NCBI RefSeq assembly: GCF_018991925.1
Contig: NW_024756914.1
Span: forward strand, 4,340,132-4,404,131
Reading direction: 5' to 3'
Origin: Homarus americanus
Taxonomy: Eukaryota; Arthropoda; Malacostraca; Decapoda; Nephropidae
DNA length: 64,000 nt
In this document: positions 1-10,164 of the stretch, in pieces
Numbering within the stretch: the first letter of the stretch is position 1
Layout: the number at the start of each line of letters is the position of its first letter
Translations under genes and position numbers: made by a program
Notes under the pieces: generated by a model
What the model was told of the DNA's origin: nothing
Databases searched by the model: none
What the model saw: the letters and a program-made list of their open reading frames with translations, nothing else

Positions 1-475
1 AAACACCACCACCACCACCACCAACACCACTACTACTACTACTACTACCACAGTCTCCACTACCACAACTACCACCGGTACCACTACTACTACCACAGTC
101 ACCGCCACTACTACTAACACAGTCACCACCTACCAACACCACCACTCCTAATACCACCACCATAACCACCACACCACCAACAATAACACCATTACCACTC
201 TCAACATCACCACCACTACCAACACCACCACAACCACTACCACCAACACGAGCATTGTCATTGGTCAAAGGATTAGAGGAGAGCGTCACGGTCAGTGAAC
301 ACCACCACCACCACCACCATCCACACCATCCACACCACCACCACCACCATCCACACCATCACCACCATTCTCCCATCTCCAACCCAAACACCATCCCCTA
401 CCTCCAACCACATCACCATCCCCACCACTATCATTCAACTCACCATCACAACATACTCTAACTCTCTGGCACCAT
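1..475. repeat. Imperfect (ACC/ACT)n trinucleotide tract
   Basis: Almost every triplet is ACC, ACT or CAC. The His-rich frames read from it come from the CAC repeat and are not evidence of a gene. Confidence 0.9.
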
Positions 476-640
476 AAACACCATCACACAAGTCAATGAC
501 GTACTGTTGTCCTGCATATTTTCACGTCAAGTTTGAGTTATCTAGTTAGTGAATGATAAACGAAAAACATAAGAATAGAACCAAGGATCGAAGCAATGAA
601 CCGTCACGTCAATTCAGGTGCCAAAGAACGAACCTTGAAC

Positions 641-981
641 GCTTCGATTCGTATGAGCAGAATCAGTTATGAACCTGAAGAACTTAAAACCCCCAATCAG
701 TTCGAGGTGATCCAGTTACAAAACGAAAAAAAAAATAATAATTATGTTTCACTTTGTTCAAGTTAGAATGAGTCGAACGAGTCACGAACCTGAACCAGCG
801 ATGTTTCAATTGGTTCGAACAGATCCAATTACCAAAAGTAAAGGTAAAAACAACATAAAGGTTCAATTCGTTCAAGCAGATCCAGTTACGAATCCAAATC
901 AGTGTGGCTTCAATTCGTTCGAGCATATCAAGTGACAAAGCAGGAAAAAACTACAAGCTTCAATTGGTTTCGATCCCGAGT
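641..981. repeat. Degenerate ~50-bp tandem repeat, about 7 copies
   Basis: A word close to TTCAATTCGTTCGAGCAGAT, followed by CCAGTTACGAA, recurs at about 641, 696, 747, 804, 862, 909 and 959. Spacing is 47-58 bp. Copies are well diverged, so this is an old array. I see no gene in 476-640, and only short A-rich runs between the copies. Confidence 0.7.
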
Positions 982-1046
982 ACAGGAGTAACAAACCAGC
1001 CCATGAAAATCGACCCTACAGACCCTCTTGTTATAGGATACTGGGA

Positions 1047-1160
1047 TACTACCACGACTAATGCTACCACTACAACAACTACTACTACTACTATAACTAC
1101 CACCACTACAACAACTACTACCACCACCACCACTACTACAACAACTGCCACCACTACTAA
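1047..1160. repeat. (ACT/ACC)n trinucleotide tract
   Basis: Continuous ACT/ACC/ACA triplets, followed by an A-run. The next 190 bp hold nothing I recognise. Confidence 0.9.
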
Positions 1161-1357
1161 AAAAAAACTAATACTACTACAAACTTTTTTCCCTTCGACC
1201 ACCACCATTACATAAAACTGAACTCCCTGGGGTGGAAAATTAGAGTACTTCTGGATAATAGTACATAAATGGATCGTTTCACCCCTCACTAAAATCACTA
1301 AGATCACCCATTATGTCACCACCAGGATATATATTATTTCACTTTTAAACATGTAAT

Positions 1358-1527
<170 letters not shown>

Positions 1528-1680
1528 CACTCATGGATATACTGAGATTGTAACAGATGCGGTCATTATTATTTATCTGGTTCATTTACCTTCTGAGAGA
1601 GACCACAAGGTCAGTTAGACCCGTATTGCCTAACATAGTTGACACTGGGAGAGAACACAGAAAACCTCCAAAAAAGCCAC

Positions 1681-1738
1681 AGCAGGAGGAGGAAGGAGGA
1701 GAGGGAGGGAAGAAGGAGAGGGAGAGAAGGGGGGGGTG
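1681..1738. repeat. Purine (GGA)n tract
   Basis: GGA/GAGG repeats end in a G7 run. A short open frame at 1557-1739 reads a hydrophobic start followed by this tract. It is not supported as a gene. Confidence 0.8.
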
Positions 1739-2011
1739 ACAGAGGAAGAGACAAATACAGGTTTTTCTGAGTTTTTCTTCAAGTTGTAATTTTCAAGCGA
1801 CTTTATTCTACACAGAGGTCAAGAGGTTCAAGAGGTCAAGAGGTCAAACACCTACAATACACTACGATTTTTTTCCCCTCCAATTCAAAACCTCTTCACC
1901 CTGGCGTCTCCTGTACTCAATAAATACATTTTTTTCTCATCTTAATGACTTATATTATCAAATTTTCAGAATGTTTTTGTAATTTCTTTGGAGGATTTGA
2001 TGGCAGCATGA
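1739..2011. other. No gene seen; short AGAGGTCA array inside
   Basis: Mostly unique AT-rich sequence. At 1814-1848 the word AAGAGGTC is repeated about four times. Confidence 0.6.
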
Positions 2012-2122
2012 GTGAGAGTACAAGGGTGGTGTAGGTACCGGGTAGAGAGTACAAGGGTGGTGTAGGGGTAGAGAGTACAAGGCAGGTGAGAGATTAATTA
2101 GTACATGGCAGGTGAGAGATAC
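2012..2122. repeat. ~30-bp minisatellite, 3-4 copies
   Basis: Copies share GAGAGTACAAGG followed by GTGGTGTAG or CAGGTGAGAG. Later copies are degraded. Confidence 0.75.
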
Positions 2123-2158
2123 AATTATAAGGATGATTTATGACAGCACAGTTATACA

Positions 2159-2190
2159 CGAGAGAGAGAGAGAGAGAGTGTGTGTGTGTA
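2159..2190. repeat. Compound (AG)n(GT)n microsatellite
   Basis: About nine AG units run directly into about six GT units. Confidence 0.9.
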
Positions 2191-2254
2191 GCACGAGTGT
2201 CTACTATAGGAACTCTCCTTCAGAAATCAGCTAACATAGTAATTTCCTGTTATC

Positions 2255-2560
2255 GCCACACCTGCCTGAAACCACCACACCTGCCTGAAACCACCACACC
2301 TGCCTGAAGCCACCACACCTAACTGAAGCCAACACACCTGCCTGAAACCACCACACCTGCCTGAAACCACCACACCTGCCTGAAACCACCACACCTGCCT
2401 GAAACCACCACACCTGCCTGAAACCACCACACCTGCCTGAAGCCACCACACCTAACTGAAGCCAACACACCTGCCTGAAACCACCACACCTGCCTGAAAC
2501 CCACCACTGCCTGAAACCACCACACCTATTTCGACCAACACACCTGCAAACCACCACACC
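2255..2560. repeat. 19-bp minisatellite with 133-bp higher-order period
   Basis: The unit is GCCTGAAACCACCACACCT (19 bp), about 16 copies. A variant pair (GCCTGAAGCC... then AACTGAAGCCAACACACCT) occurs at 2321 and again at 2454, exactly 133 bp or seven units later. Copies after about 2490 are degraded and run into unique sequence by 2580. Confidence 0.92.
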
Positions 2561-2750
2561 TGCCACAAACCAACACCTGCAAGACCTTTATCACCCAGGA
2601 AATACCCCGCAAGTGAGCAGCAGCACTTGCTAGGTGAGTCTCAAGACGCCTGCCACGGTCCACACCCACCCACCCACTTACCCACCCCACCCCCCCACCT
2701 ACTTCCCACCCACTATCATCCAGTTCTGCTGCATCAGGGCAAACAAGCAA

Positions 2751-2752
2751 GC

Positions 2753-2815
<63 letters not shown>
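2751..2815. repeat. (AC)n microsatellite
   Basis: About 31 uninterrupted AC units. 2581-2750 upstream is C-rich without a recognisable gene. Confidence 0.97.
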
Positions 2816-2818
<3 letters not shown>

Positions 2819-2835
2819 CCTACAGTGCTCGAGGA

Positions 2836-2862
2836 CGATGACTTACACCGTGTAAGTCATCG
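2836..2862. other. Perfect 13-bp inverted repeat
   Basis: CGATGACTTACAC is followed after one base by its exact reverse complement GTGTAAGTCATCG. It lies between an (AC)n and a (GA)n tract. Confidence 0.9.
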
Positions 2863-2953
2863 AGGTAAACAAAGGAAAGGAACAATGCAATTAATGACTT
2901 AAGTATGCAAGTCACAGGTAACACAGGAGAGGAACAGTAGAATTCGACCACCT

Positions 2954-2957
<4 letters not shown>

Positions 2958-3019
<62 letters not shown>
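2958..3019. repeat. (GA)n microsatellite
   Basis: About 31 GA units without interruption. Confidence 0.97.
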
Positions 3020-3022
<3 letters not shown>

Positions 3023-3226
3023 ACATATCTTTGTTAGCTTCATGAGGTCGAGATTATTTTTAGGACATAATCTGTTCTTATCTGAAAGCCATGAACAAAT
3101 CACACTTAAAACAGCCCATGAACTTAATCTATCTAAAGGCTGTAAATTAATTTTAATTGGCTCATGGCAGAGAGTGAATCAGGATTATCTCAAGTGTATC
3201 CTAAACCAAGTGAATCTAAAGTAAGA
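3020..3226. other. Unique AT-rich segment, no gene called
   Basis: It contains a 60-codon open frame from the ATG at 3042 to 3224 with no recognised domain. The word GCCCATGAAC/GCCATGAAC is repeated in it, so an old repeat origin is as likely as coding. A frame of this length is expected by chance. Confidence 0.4.
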
Positions 3227-3262
3227 GGTTAGGTTAGGTTTAGGTCACGTTAGGTCATTACT
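3227..3262 (+). repeat. Short TTAGG telomere-like tract
   Basis: Three to four GGTTA units followed by degenerate AGGTCACGTTAGGTC. It is interstitial, with the G-rich strand on top. Confidence 0.75.
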
Positions 3263-3269
3263 CTTCTTT

Positions 3270-3420
3270 TTATATGGTTTTACTCTTATTATTAATCTTA
3301 TTATTTTCGCATTTCCTTATTCCTATTCAATTTATTCGTTTATTAATTTATCTGTGTATCTATTTATTTACCAATCTATTTCTTTATTAATTTTTATCAA
3401 TTTAACTATTTACATCTCTT
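3270..3420. repeat. AT-rich (TTTA/TTAT)n low-complexity tract
   Basis: Degenerate TATT/TTTA words, with no gene. Confidence 0.7.
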
Positions 3421-3477
3421 TTGTTCCCTCACATTGTTGCCACACTTAACCAAACACCGTACGTAAACAAACATGTA

Positions 3478-3692
3478 CAGTCGCTTGCACTTACACCTGG
3501 TACAATGGCTGGCAAGTTCTATGAGATGTGGCAACTCTGTGTTTGTTTGCATGGTATTAAAACCCCTCGTAATGACCCTAAAGAACCTCGCAAAAGTAGC
3601 CAGATTAAGAATTCTAGATAAGCATTCCCACACAGTTGCCAGATCTCACAAAACGCACCAGTCATTGTACCAGGTATAAATGCAGCTGACTG
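3478..3692. mobile_element. Foldback (MITE-like) element, degraded
   Basis: Left arm 3495-3541 and right arm 3629-3675 are reverse complements at 39 of 47 positions (core ACCTGGTACAATG, GAGAT, TGGCAACT). Similarity continues outward at about 15 of 21 positions to CAGTC / GACTG termini. The left end is preceded by TA; the right flank is AA, so any target duplication is lost. No transposase is present. The superfamily is unassigned. Confidence 0.6.
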
Positions 3693-3914
3693 AACATACT
3701 CTCATTATCTTTACCAATTGGTTTTGTTGGTTGACACAAAAGAGGCCGCCGCAGTCAACCAGTTCAGACACACCTTCACTGCGCTAATTACCACTAATAT
3801 ATATTTCGATTTACCTGGGGCTTTACCTGGGCTGGGTTTCACGGTCCCTTGGGCATGCGTGGCAGGTGGAAGCTGAGAGGTCAGGTGGTGACCCAAAACC
3901 CCCATGATCCTCAG

Positions 3915-3915
<1 letters not shown>
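3693..3915. other. Unique segment, no gene seen
   Basis: Contains a short GGTTGAC / GTCAACC inverted pair. No convincing reading frame. Confidence 0.4.

Positions 3916-3970
<55 letters not shown>
3916..3970. repeat. (AC)n microsatellite
   Basis: About 27 AC units. Confidence 0.97.
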
Positions 3971-4090
3971 CCCCCTAGCACTCATCTCCCCCTTTCCTCT
4001 TTCTCCTTCCCTTATTCTATTCATCTTTCTTCATTATTTTATGTTCATTTTATTGTTCCTAATGAATGACCCTGCTTCTTAATTCAAAAC

Positions 4091-4214
4091 AAGCTGTACC
4101 TCAAGTTGTACCTCAAGCTGTACCTCAAGTTGTACCTCAAGTTGTACTTAAGCTGTACCGCAAGCTGTAGTTAAGCTGGACCTGAAGCCGTACTTCAAGT
4201 TGGACCTCAAGCTA
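4091..4214. repeat. 12-bp minisatellite, ~10 copies
   Basis: The unit is AAGYTGTACCTC (12 bp). It is regular at the 5' end and degrades to AAGCTGGACCTG and AAGCCGTACTTC. Confidence 0.88.
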
Positions 4215-4270
4215 CACCTTTTCTCTGACAGTACCCACCATCCCTCGCGTCCTTATAGATTTTGTCTCCC

Positions 4271-4397
4271 AAGTTGACCCTTTTCTTAAACTTATAATAG
4301 GTTCTGATATCAAAACTGAACCTTTTTCTCAACTTATAATAAGTTCAGTGTCCAAGTTGAACCTTCTTTCCTAAACTCTTATTGCGTTCAGTGTTAT
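4271..4397. repeat. ~42-bp repeat, 3 diverged copies
   Basis: Copies start at about 4271, 4313 and 4354. They share AAGTTGAACC, CTTTTTCTYAAACT and TATAATAGGTTC. Confidence 0.8.
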
Positions 4398-4580
4398 CAT
4401 TGTACTCTCGTGCACGGAATTGTACAAAAACGTACATTGTGCTGAGTCTTCACCTTTCAACCAGGCTGCACAATTGCACACGTACCTTCGATATGTACAT
4501 GTACACTTTTTACATACACATGAACAGCTTTTATAAGTACGTGTACACTTTTATATACACATGTACACCTTCTACATCAC
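4398..4580. repeat. Degenerate ~20-bp TGTACAC repeat
   Basis: ACATGTACACTTTTTA-like units, palindromic around TGTACA, are clearest at 4490-4580. Confidence 0.6.
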
Positions 4581-4890
4581 GAGTCCTTCACATCCCACGA
4601 ATCCCTTCCACCTCCATCCCTCCCTCCTCCTACAACTTCATCTCCCCTTCCTCCAAAAACCACTCCTTCCCTCCCTTCACAATCATTCCCTCCACCCCCC
4701 TCTCCGTATATAAAACTCTGTCTCCTCTCTTCCATCCCTTCTCTACGACCACACCTCCCCACCCCTCCCCCTCCCACATCCCTCCTTCCCCAAACCTTCT
4801 TCTTCATCTTGTTTACATCCCTCCGTCTCACTCCTCCTCCTCCTTCTCCCCATCCCTCCCTTCCCCATCCCTCCTCTCCCCATCCCCCCT
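4581..4890. repeat. Pyrimidine-rich (TCC/CTTCC)n tract
   Basis: Nearly all C and T on the + strand. The Pro/Ser-rich frames reflect composition only. Confidence 0.8.
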
Positions 4891-4937
4891 GAGTAGTGAC
4901 CCAGGCACGTTCCGTCTGGGTGGCTCCATGCTATGCA

Positions 4938-5160
4938 AGGTGGTAGTGTGGTAGAGTGGTGGTGTGGTGGTAGTGGTGGTAGTGGTAATTATAGTGTTGG
5001 TGGTAGTGATTATTATAGTGGTAGTGGTGGCCAATAATAGTAGTGGTGGTGGTAATAGTAGTGGTCCTAATGATAGTAATAATGGCAGTGGTGGTAGTAG
5101 GAGGGTGGTGGTTGTAGTAGTAAGGGTGGTGATGGTAGTATGTTCCTATATGTATTGGTG
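4938..5160. repeat. (GGT/GTA)n trinucleotide tract
   Basis: GTGGTAGTGGT words throughout, with AATAATAGT interruptions. Confidence 0.85.
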
Positions 5161-5164
5161 TTGT

Positions 5165-5320
5165 GTGACAGTAATGGTGGTTATGTGACAGTATGATTGT
5201 TGTGGTGACAGTAATGGTGGTTGTTGGTAATTGTTATGACAGTTGTTTTGTTATGATGTTAACTATGTTATATGACTGTTGTATCCAATGTTATGACAGC
5301 AATGTTGGTTGATAGTTTGA
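5165..5320. repeat. Degenerate TATGACAGT repeat
   Basis: (T/A)TGACAG recurs about every 20-30 bp between GTTGTT stretches. It shares its word with the arrays at 11300-11860 and 32386-32757. Confidence 0.6.
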
Positions 5321-5445
5321 CAGTTAACTCAAACCATCAACTAATCACAATGTCATCCGCTGGAGTCATCCACTGATGATTAACCCACCACTAAGTCTCT
5401 GAACTCCTCTTGATCCCTTCCGTCATCTCTCCATATCATGTTATG

Positions 5446-5565
5446 GTAGTAGTGGGTGGTATGATAGAGTAGTAGTAGTGGTGGTGGTGGTAGTGGTGGT
5501 GGTGGTGGTGGTAGTGGTGATAGTGGTGGTGGTAGGTGTGATAATGGTGGTGATAGTGGTGGATT
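5446..5565. repeat. (GGT)n trinucleotide tract
   Basis: GGTGGTGGTGGTAGT runs. 5321-5445 upstream is unique with no gene seen. Confidence 0.9.
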
Positions 5566-5654
5566 AAAGAAAGGTTGTAGAAATATTATCCTCCAGACAG
5601 AAGTTGGCCTCCACCACCATCCACCCCGTCTGGTAGGAAGTGCTTGGTGGATAT

Positions 5655-6017
5655 CTACGACAGGACCACCACCACCATCCATCCACCTCTTGCACCACCA
5701 TCCTCACCACCAACACCACCATCCATCCACCTCTTGCACCACCATCCTCACCACCACCACCACCACCACCACCATCCACCCACCTCTTGCACCACCATCC
5801 TCACCACCACCACCACCACCTATGCACCTCTTGCACCACCGCCCTCCTCCACCACCACCACCAGCGCCATCCACTCTACCCGCTGTGATACCAACTTGCT
5901 TCCTCCGCCACCACCACCAACCTGCACCACACAGCTGCCTGCAAGACACGACCTACTCTCTACCACCACTAGCAGCTGCAGGATACGACCTACCATCCAC
6001 CACCACTACCACCACTA
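5655..6017. repeat. 44-bp repeat embedded in (ACC)n
   Basis: CCACCTCTTGCACCACC occurs at about 5683, 5727, 5780 and 5824. Spacing is 44, 53 and 44 bp; the extra 9 bp is an (ACC)3 expansion. The tail from 5850 to 6017 is plain ACC/ACT. Confidence 0.88.
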
Positions 6018-6090
6018 GTACGCGTTAAGTGCAACAGAAAGAACAATAAAATATACTTATAAATAACGGTAGTAAAAATGACAAACAAAC

Positions 6091-6091
<1 letters not shown>

Positions 6092-6144
<53 letters not shown>

Positions 6145-6160
6145 AAAAAAAAAAAAAAAG
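6092..6160. repeat. (GA)n plus A17 run
   Basis: About 26 GA units end in a 17-base A-run. Confidence 0.95.
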
Positions 6161-6228
6161 ATCAACCACTAAAGTAATCAACTAAGAGAAGCCAAGGCAA
6201 TAATGACAGAAAATCAGTAGACCATGTA

Positions 6229-6492
6229 AAGAGAAGGAGAAGGAGGAGGAGGAGGAAAGATAATGAAGAAGGACTAGACTAAGAAAGGAAACGACAAAGA
6301 GAGGAAGGAGCAAGGACCAGGAAGCCACATTGGAGGGAGGGAGGGAGGGAGGGGGAGGGAGGGAGGGAGGGGGAGGGAGGGGGAGGGAGGAGGAGGGAGA
6401 CTGCTCACTAACACAGCTGATCAACAGAGAGGCACTGATGACGTCAGCTAATGACCACCAAGCGGATTAGAGAGAGAGAGAGAGAGAGAGAA
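6229..6492. repeat. Polypurine block: (AGG)n, (GGGA)n, (GA)n
   Basis: (AGG)n at 6231-6259, (GGGA)n at about 6331-6402 and (GA)n at 6467-6491, with short unique spacers. Confidence 0.85.
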
Positions 6493-6557
6493 CACAAACA
6501 CAACAGTAATCCAAGAATGTCAACAGTAAGACAAACAACAGGAGAAACAAAACAACA

Positions 6558-6735
6558 AAATAACCAACAACAGAAAGAAACGGACCACCAACAGAAGAAA
6601 CGGACCACCAACAGAAGAAACGACCACCAACAGAAAACGGACCACCAACAGAAAAACGGACCAACAACAGAAAAACGGACCACCAACAGAAGAAACGGAC
6701 CACCAACAGAAGAAACGGACCACCAACAGGAACCC
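6558..6735. repeat. 20-bp minisatellite, ~9 copies
   Basis: The unit is CGGACCACCAACAGAAGAAA. Some copies are shortened to 16-19 bp, which shifts frame between copies, so the Gln/Thr-rich open frames are not conserved as protein. Confidence 0.92.
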
Positions 6736-6817
6736 CTGAAAACACAGTAAGGCGGGCCAACAGAAGAAATGACATCTACGAAATTTCCGGCTAACTTCAC
6801 GCTCTGTGGGTCTTGGT

Positions 6818-7066
6818 CTTCCCTCCCTCCCTCCCTGCACCCTGTCTCCCTACCCCCCTCCCTCCCTCACCCTGTCTCCCTGTCTCCTTCAACCCTCCTT
6901 CCCTTCCTCACCCTGTTCTTCAACCTCCCTTCCTCACCCTGTCTCCCTACCTCCTCCCTCCCCACTCACCCTGTCTCCCTACCTCCTTCCCTCACCCTGT
7001 CTCCCTCCCTTCCTTCCTCCCCCTCCCTCACCCTGACTCCTTCCAACCCTTCCACCTACCTTTGAC
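6818..7066. repeat. C/T-rich minisatellite (CACCCTGTCTCCCTACCTCC)
   Basis: CACCCTGTCTCCCT recurs roughly every 20-40 bp within CCTTCCCTC filler. Confidence 0.8.
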
Positions 7067-7079
7067 ACCCCCTCCTTAT

Positions 7080-7081
7080 CC

Positions 7082-7166
<85 letters not shown>
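7080..7166. repeat. Compound (CT)n(AC)n microsatellite
   Basis: (CT)n at 7081-7102 runs into (AC)n to 7165, with one CC interruption. Confidence 0.95.
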
Positions 7167-7168
<2 letters not shown>

Positions 7169-7204
7169 CCTCCCCTAAACTTTGTCAAGGTGCCAGCAAG
7201 GCGG

Positions 7205-7600
7205 ACCGCCCCACACCCTCCTACACCCACAGTCCGCTATATCCACCCTCCTCCACCCACACCCTCCTCCACCCACACCCTCCCACACCCACACCCTCCT
7301 CCACCCACACCCTCCCACACCCACACACCCCACACCCACACCCCTCCCACACCCACACACCCCACACCCACACCCTCCCCACACCCACACCCTCCCACCC
7401 ACACCCTCCCACACCCACACCCTCCCACACCCACCCCACACCCACACCCCACACCCACACCCCTCCACCCACACCCTCCCCACACCCACACCCTCCCACA
7501 CCCCACACCCTCCCCTACACCCACACACCCCTCCCTCCACCCACACCCACCCTCCTCCACCCACACCCTCCCACACCCACACCCTCACCCTCACACCCAC
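7205..7600. repeat. CCCACACCCTCC minisatellite
   Basis: Units of 12-18 bp built from CCCACACCCTCC and CACCCACAC. The opposite strand is strongly G-rich (GGGTGTGGG), so G-quadruplexes are possible there. Confidence 0.9.
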
Positions 7601-7671
7601 ACTATCCTAAACACAAACTCTCGAACACCCACAGTTCACTAAACCCACACCAGCTCCACACACGCCCACAT

Positions 7672-8035
7672 TTGCCTCCCACCGCCCCTGCACCCACACA
7701 CCCAGACCTACTACCCACACACTCAGACCTACTACCCACCGTCTACGTACTCACACGCCCATACCGTTACCCACACCTACTACCCACCGCCCCCGTACCC
7801 ACACGCCCATACCTACACCCACCGTCCCTGTACTACAAGCCCATACCCGTTACCCACACGTCCACACCTACCACCCACCGCCCCTGCACCCACAAGCCCA
7901 TACCTGCTGCCCACCGGCCCGTACCCACACGCCCATACTGTTATCCACACGCCCACACCTAATACCCACCACCCCCTGTACCCACACGCCCATACCTGCT
8001 ACCCACCGCCCCTGTACCCACACGCCCACGCCGAT
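7672..8035. repeat. ~36-54-bp minisatellite with CACGCCCATAC core
   Basis: Units contain CTACCCACCGCCCCTG, TACCCACACGCCCATAC and CTGC. Each copy carries one CACGCCC word. About eight copies, spaced 36-58 bp. Confidence 0.85.
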
Positions 8036-8069
8036 CAGCCGTCAGAGATGCCAAGGGTGTTAAGCGTGG

Positions 8070-8112
<43 letters not shown>
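8070..8112. repeat. (AC)n microsatellite
   Basis: About 21 CA units. Confidence 0.97.
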
Positions 8113-8113
<1 letters not shown>

Positions 8114-8171
8114 ACATACCCACACGTTCCCCCCTGACACCTCAAGGTTCTCTCCGCTGCCTGGCCCTAAT

Positions 8172-8262
8172 ACCCTAACTGACGCACCCTATCTGACGCA
8201 CTCTAGCTGACACACCCTAACGGACACACCCTATCTGATGCACCCTACCTAACGCACTCTTA
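8172..8262. repeat. ~14-15-bp minisatellite CTGACGCACCCTAT
   Basis: Six diverged copies of CTGACGCACCCTA / CTGACACACCCTAA. Confidence 0.8.
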
Positions 8263-8386
8263 AGAAAAATAATACATTAAGACAGGAGTATAATGTCCTC
8301 ACGCACTCTTGGTAACGCACTCTGATTGGCGATCATTAAATAACGTCCCTCTTTCCTTCTATCCCACGCACCCTAATGTACACACA

Positions 8387-8600
8387 CTAGTGAACAAACT
8401 CTAGAGTACACACCCTAGTGAACACACCTTAGTGAACATATTCTAGTGAACATATCCTACTGTACACACCCTAGTGAACACACCCAAGTGAACAAACTCT
8501 ACTGTACACACCCTAGTGAACACACCCAAGTGAACAAACTCTACTGTACACCCTAGTGAACACACCCAAGTGAACATATCCTACTGTACACACCCTGGCC
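8387..8600. repeat. 14-bp minisatellite with 42-bp higher-order unit
   Basis: The basic unit is TAGTGAACACACCC (14 bp). TACTGTACACACCC marks the higher-order unit at 8461, 8503, 8545 and 8585 (42, 42 and 40 bp apart). Confidence 0.9.
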
Positions 8601-8624
8601 AACAACCCCCCAACGAGGTTCATG

Positions 8625-8960
8625 TCCCTCCCCTCCCCTCCTCCTCCTTCCGGTCTTCTTTCTCCTACATTTCTCCCTCCCCACCTTCTACCTTTCCACA
8701 CCCCCCTCTCCCCTCCTCCTCCTACCTCTAACCCCCTCCCCCCCACCACCATCCCTCCTCCCTCCCCCCACCTTCTACCTTCCACACACCTCCCCCTCCT
8801 CCTCTCCTACCTCTAACCCCTCCCCTCCCCCTCCCACCTCTACCTTCCACACACCTCCCTTCCTCCTACTTAACCCTCCCCCACCACTCATCCTCCCTCC
8901 TCTCCTTTAACCTCCTTAATCCCTCCACCATCTTCTACCTCCAACCCCCCCCACCCCAGC
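8625..8960. repeat. Pyrimidine-rich repeat
   Basis: CTCCTCCTCCTACCTCTAACC and ACCTTCTACCTTCCACAC recur two to three times between about 8680 and 8950. Otherwise C/T filler. Confidence 0.75.
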
Positions 8961-9004
8961 AGGGAGGCCCGGGGTAACTCACTCCTCCAAAGGATCATGA
9001 CGCC

Positions 9005-9600
9005 CAGGTTTCCTGTACCCAGTGGCTCAACGTTGAGTTACCGCCTGGACGGGTTCCTCCCAGGTCTGAGTTACCGCCTGACCTGTCCCCCCTGGTCTGA
9101 GTACGCCGGACCTGTTCCCCTGGTCTGAGTTACTGCCTGACCTGTTCCCCTGGTCTGAGTTACCGCCTGACCTGTTCCCTGGTCTGAGTTACTGCCTGAC
9201 TCCCCCCCCTGGTCTGGCTACCCTGACCTGTTCCCCCCGACCTGTTCCTGGTCTGGGTTACTGCCCGACCTGTTCCCCTCCTGGTCTGAGGTTACCGCCT
9301 GACCTGTTCCCCTCCTTGTCTGGGCTACCGCCCGACCTGTCTCCCTCCTGGTCTGAGTTACCGCCTGACCTGCTCCCTCCTGGTCTGAGTTACTGCCCGA
9401 CCTGTTCCTCCTGGTCTGAGTTACCGCCCGGACCTGTTCCCCTCCTGGTCTGAGTTACCGCCCGGACCTGTTCCCCTCCTGGTCTGAGTTACCGCCTGGA
9501 CGGGTTCCCTCCCTGGTCTGAGTTACCGCCTGGACGGGTTCCCTTCCTGGTCTGAGTTACCGCCCGGACCTGTTCCCCCGCTCCTCCCTGAGTTACCACA
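9005..9600. repeat. ~30-33-bp minisatellite, ~17 copies
   Basis: Copies contain GGTCTGAGTTACCGCC, then TGACCTGTTCCCCTCC or TGGACGGGTTCC. Two subtypes exist (GACCTGTTCC and GGACGGGTTCC). Several copies between 9090 and 9250 carry small deletions. Confidence 0.92.
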
Positions 9601-9752
9601 CACATAGATGAAGCTCTTGAGTAACCAATCTAATGTAGACACTCCCATGTATGAGTTACAACCCAGACAGTTACCATCTTGATGTGGTCACTCCTATGTC
9701 TGAATTCCTGCCCAGAGACACACTGAGTTACCACCGACAGATCCAGTGAGTT
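9601..9752. repeat. Decayed tail of the GAGTTACC array
   Basis: GAGTTAC/GAGTAAC words persist every 30-50 bp, with otherwise unique sequence. Confidence 0.55.
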
Positions 9753-9875
9753 ACTTCCCTTCTCCTCCTCCTCCTCCTCCTTCTCTTCTCCTCCTTCTCT
9801 TCTCCTTCTTCTCCTCCTCCTCCTTCCTTTCTCCTCCTCCTTCTCTTCTCCTCCTCCTCTCTTCTTCCTGTCATT
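9753..9875. repeat. (TCC/TTC)n pyrimidine tract
   Basis: CTCCTCCTTCTCTTCTCC repeats. Confidence 0.9.
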
Positions 9876-9929
9876 TCTCTTCCTTCCCTTCAACACCATC
9901 TCTCTCCATTTCCTTTTCCTCCGCATCCC

Positions 9930-10095
9930 TTTTCTTCCACACCATGTCACTCCCACGCCCTCTCCCTGCCACACCATGTCTCCCTACAGCCCACATTACC
10001 ACACCATGTCCCCCGCTCCCCCCTCTCTGCCACACCATGTCCTCCACTCCCCCCTCTCTGCCCATGTGCCACACCATGTCCTCCCTTCTCCCCCC
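9930..10095. repeat. ~31-bp minisatellite, 5 copies
   Basis: CCACACCATGTC occurs at about 9938, 9970, 10000, 10031 and 10070, with CCCCCTCTCTG filler. Confidence 0.88.
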
Positions 10096-10111
10096 ATGTG
10101 TTTGTCCCCAG

Positions 10112-10140
10112 CCAAGGCCAAAATGAGTCAGACAGAGAAG
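10112..10140 (+). other. Candidate 29-nt microexon (weak)
   Basis: A pyrimidine tract and CCCCAG precede it, and the donor AAG|GTAAGA follows it. One frame contains ATG AGT CAG ACA GAG AAG (MSQTEK), which would make this a first coding exon or an internal microexon. A second non-repetitive patch at about 10339-10380 continues in phase as DRILVHIQQHKLST but lacks a good donor. The surroundings are C/T repeats in which acceptor-like words are common, so chance is a serious alternative. Confidence 0.15.
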
Positions 10141-10164
10141 GTAAGACGCCTCTAACCCCCGGCT

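Noticed and set aside
1..475. Histidine-rich protein encoded by CAC repeats
   Set aside because: The ACC/CAC tract gives His, Pro or Thr in every frame. No start, domain or non-repetitive extension.
1557..1739. 60-codon frame with a hydrophobic N-terminus
   Set aside because: It ends in the GGA purine tract and has no recognised family. Length is within chance expectation.
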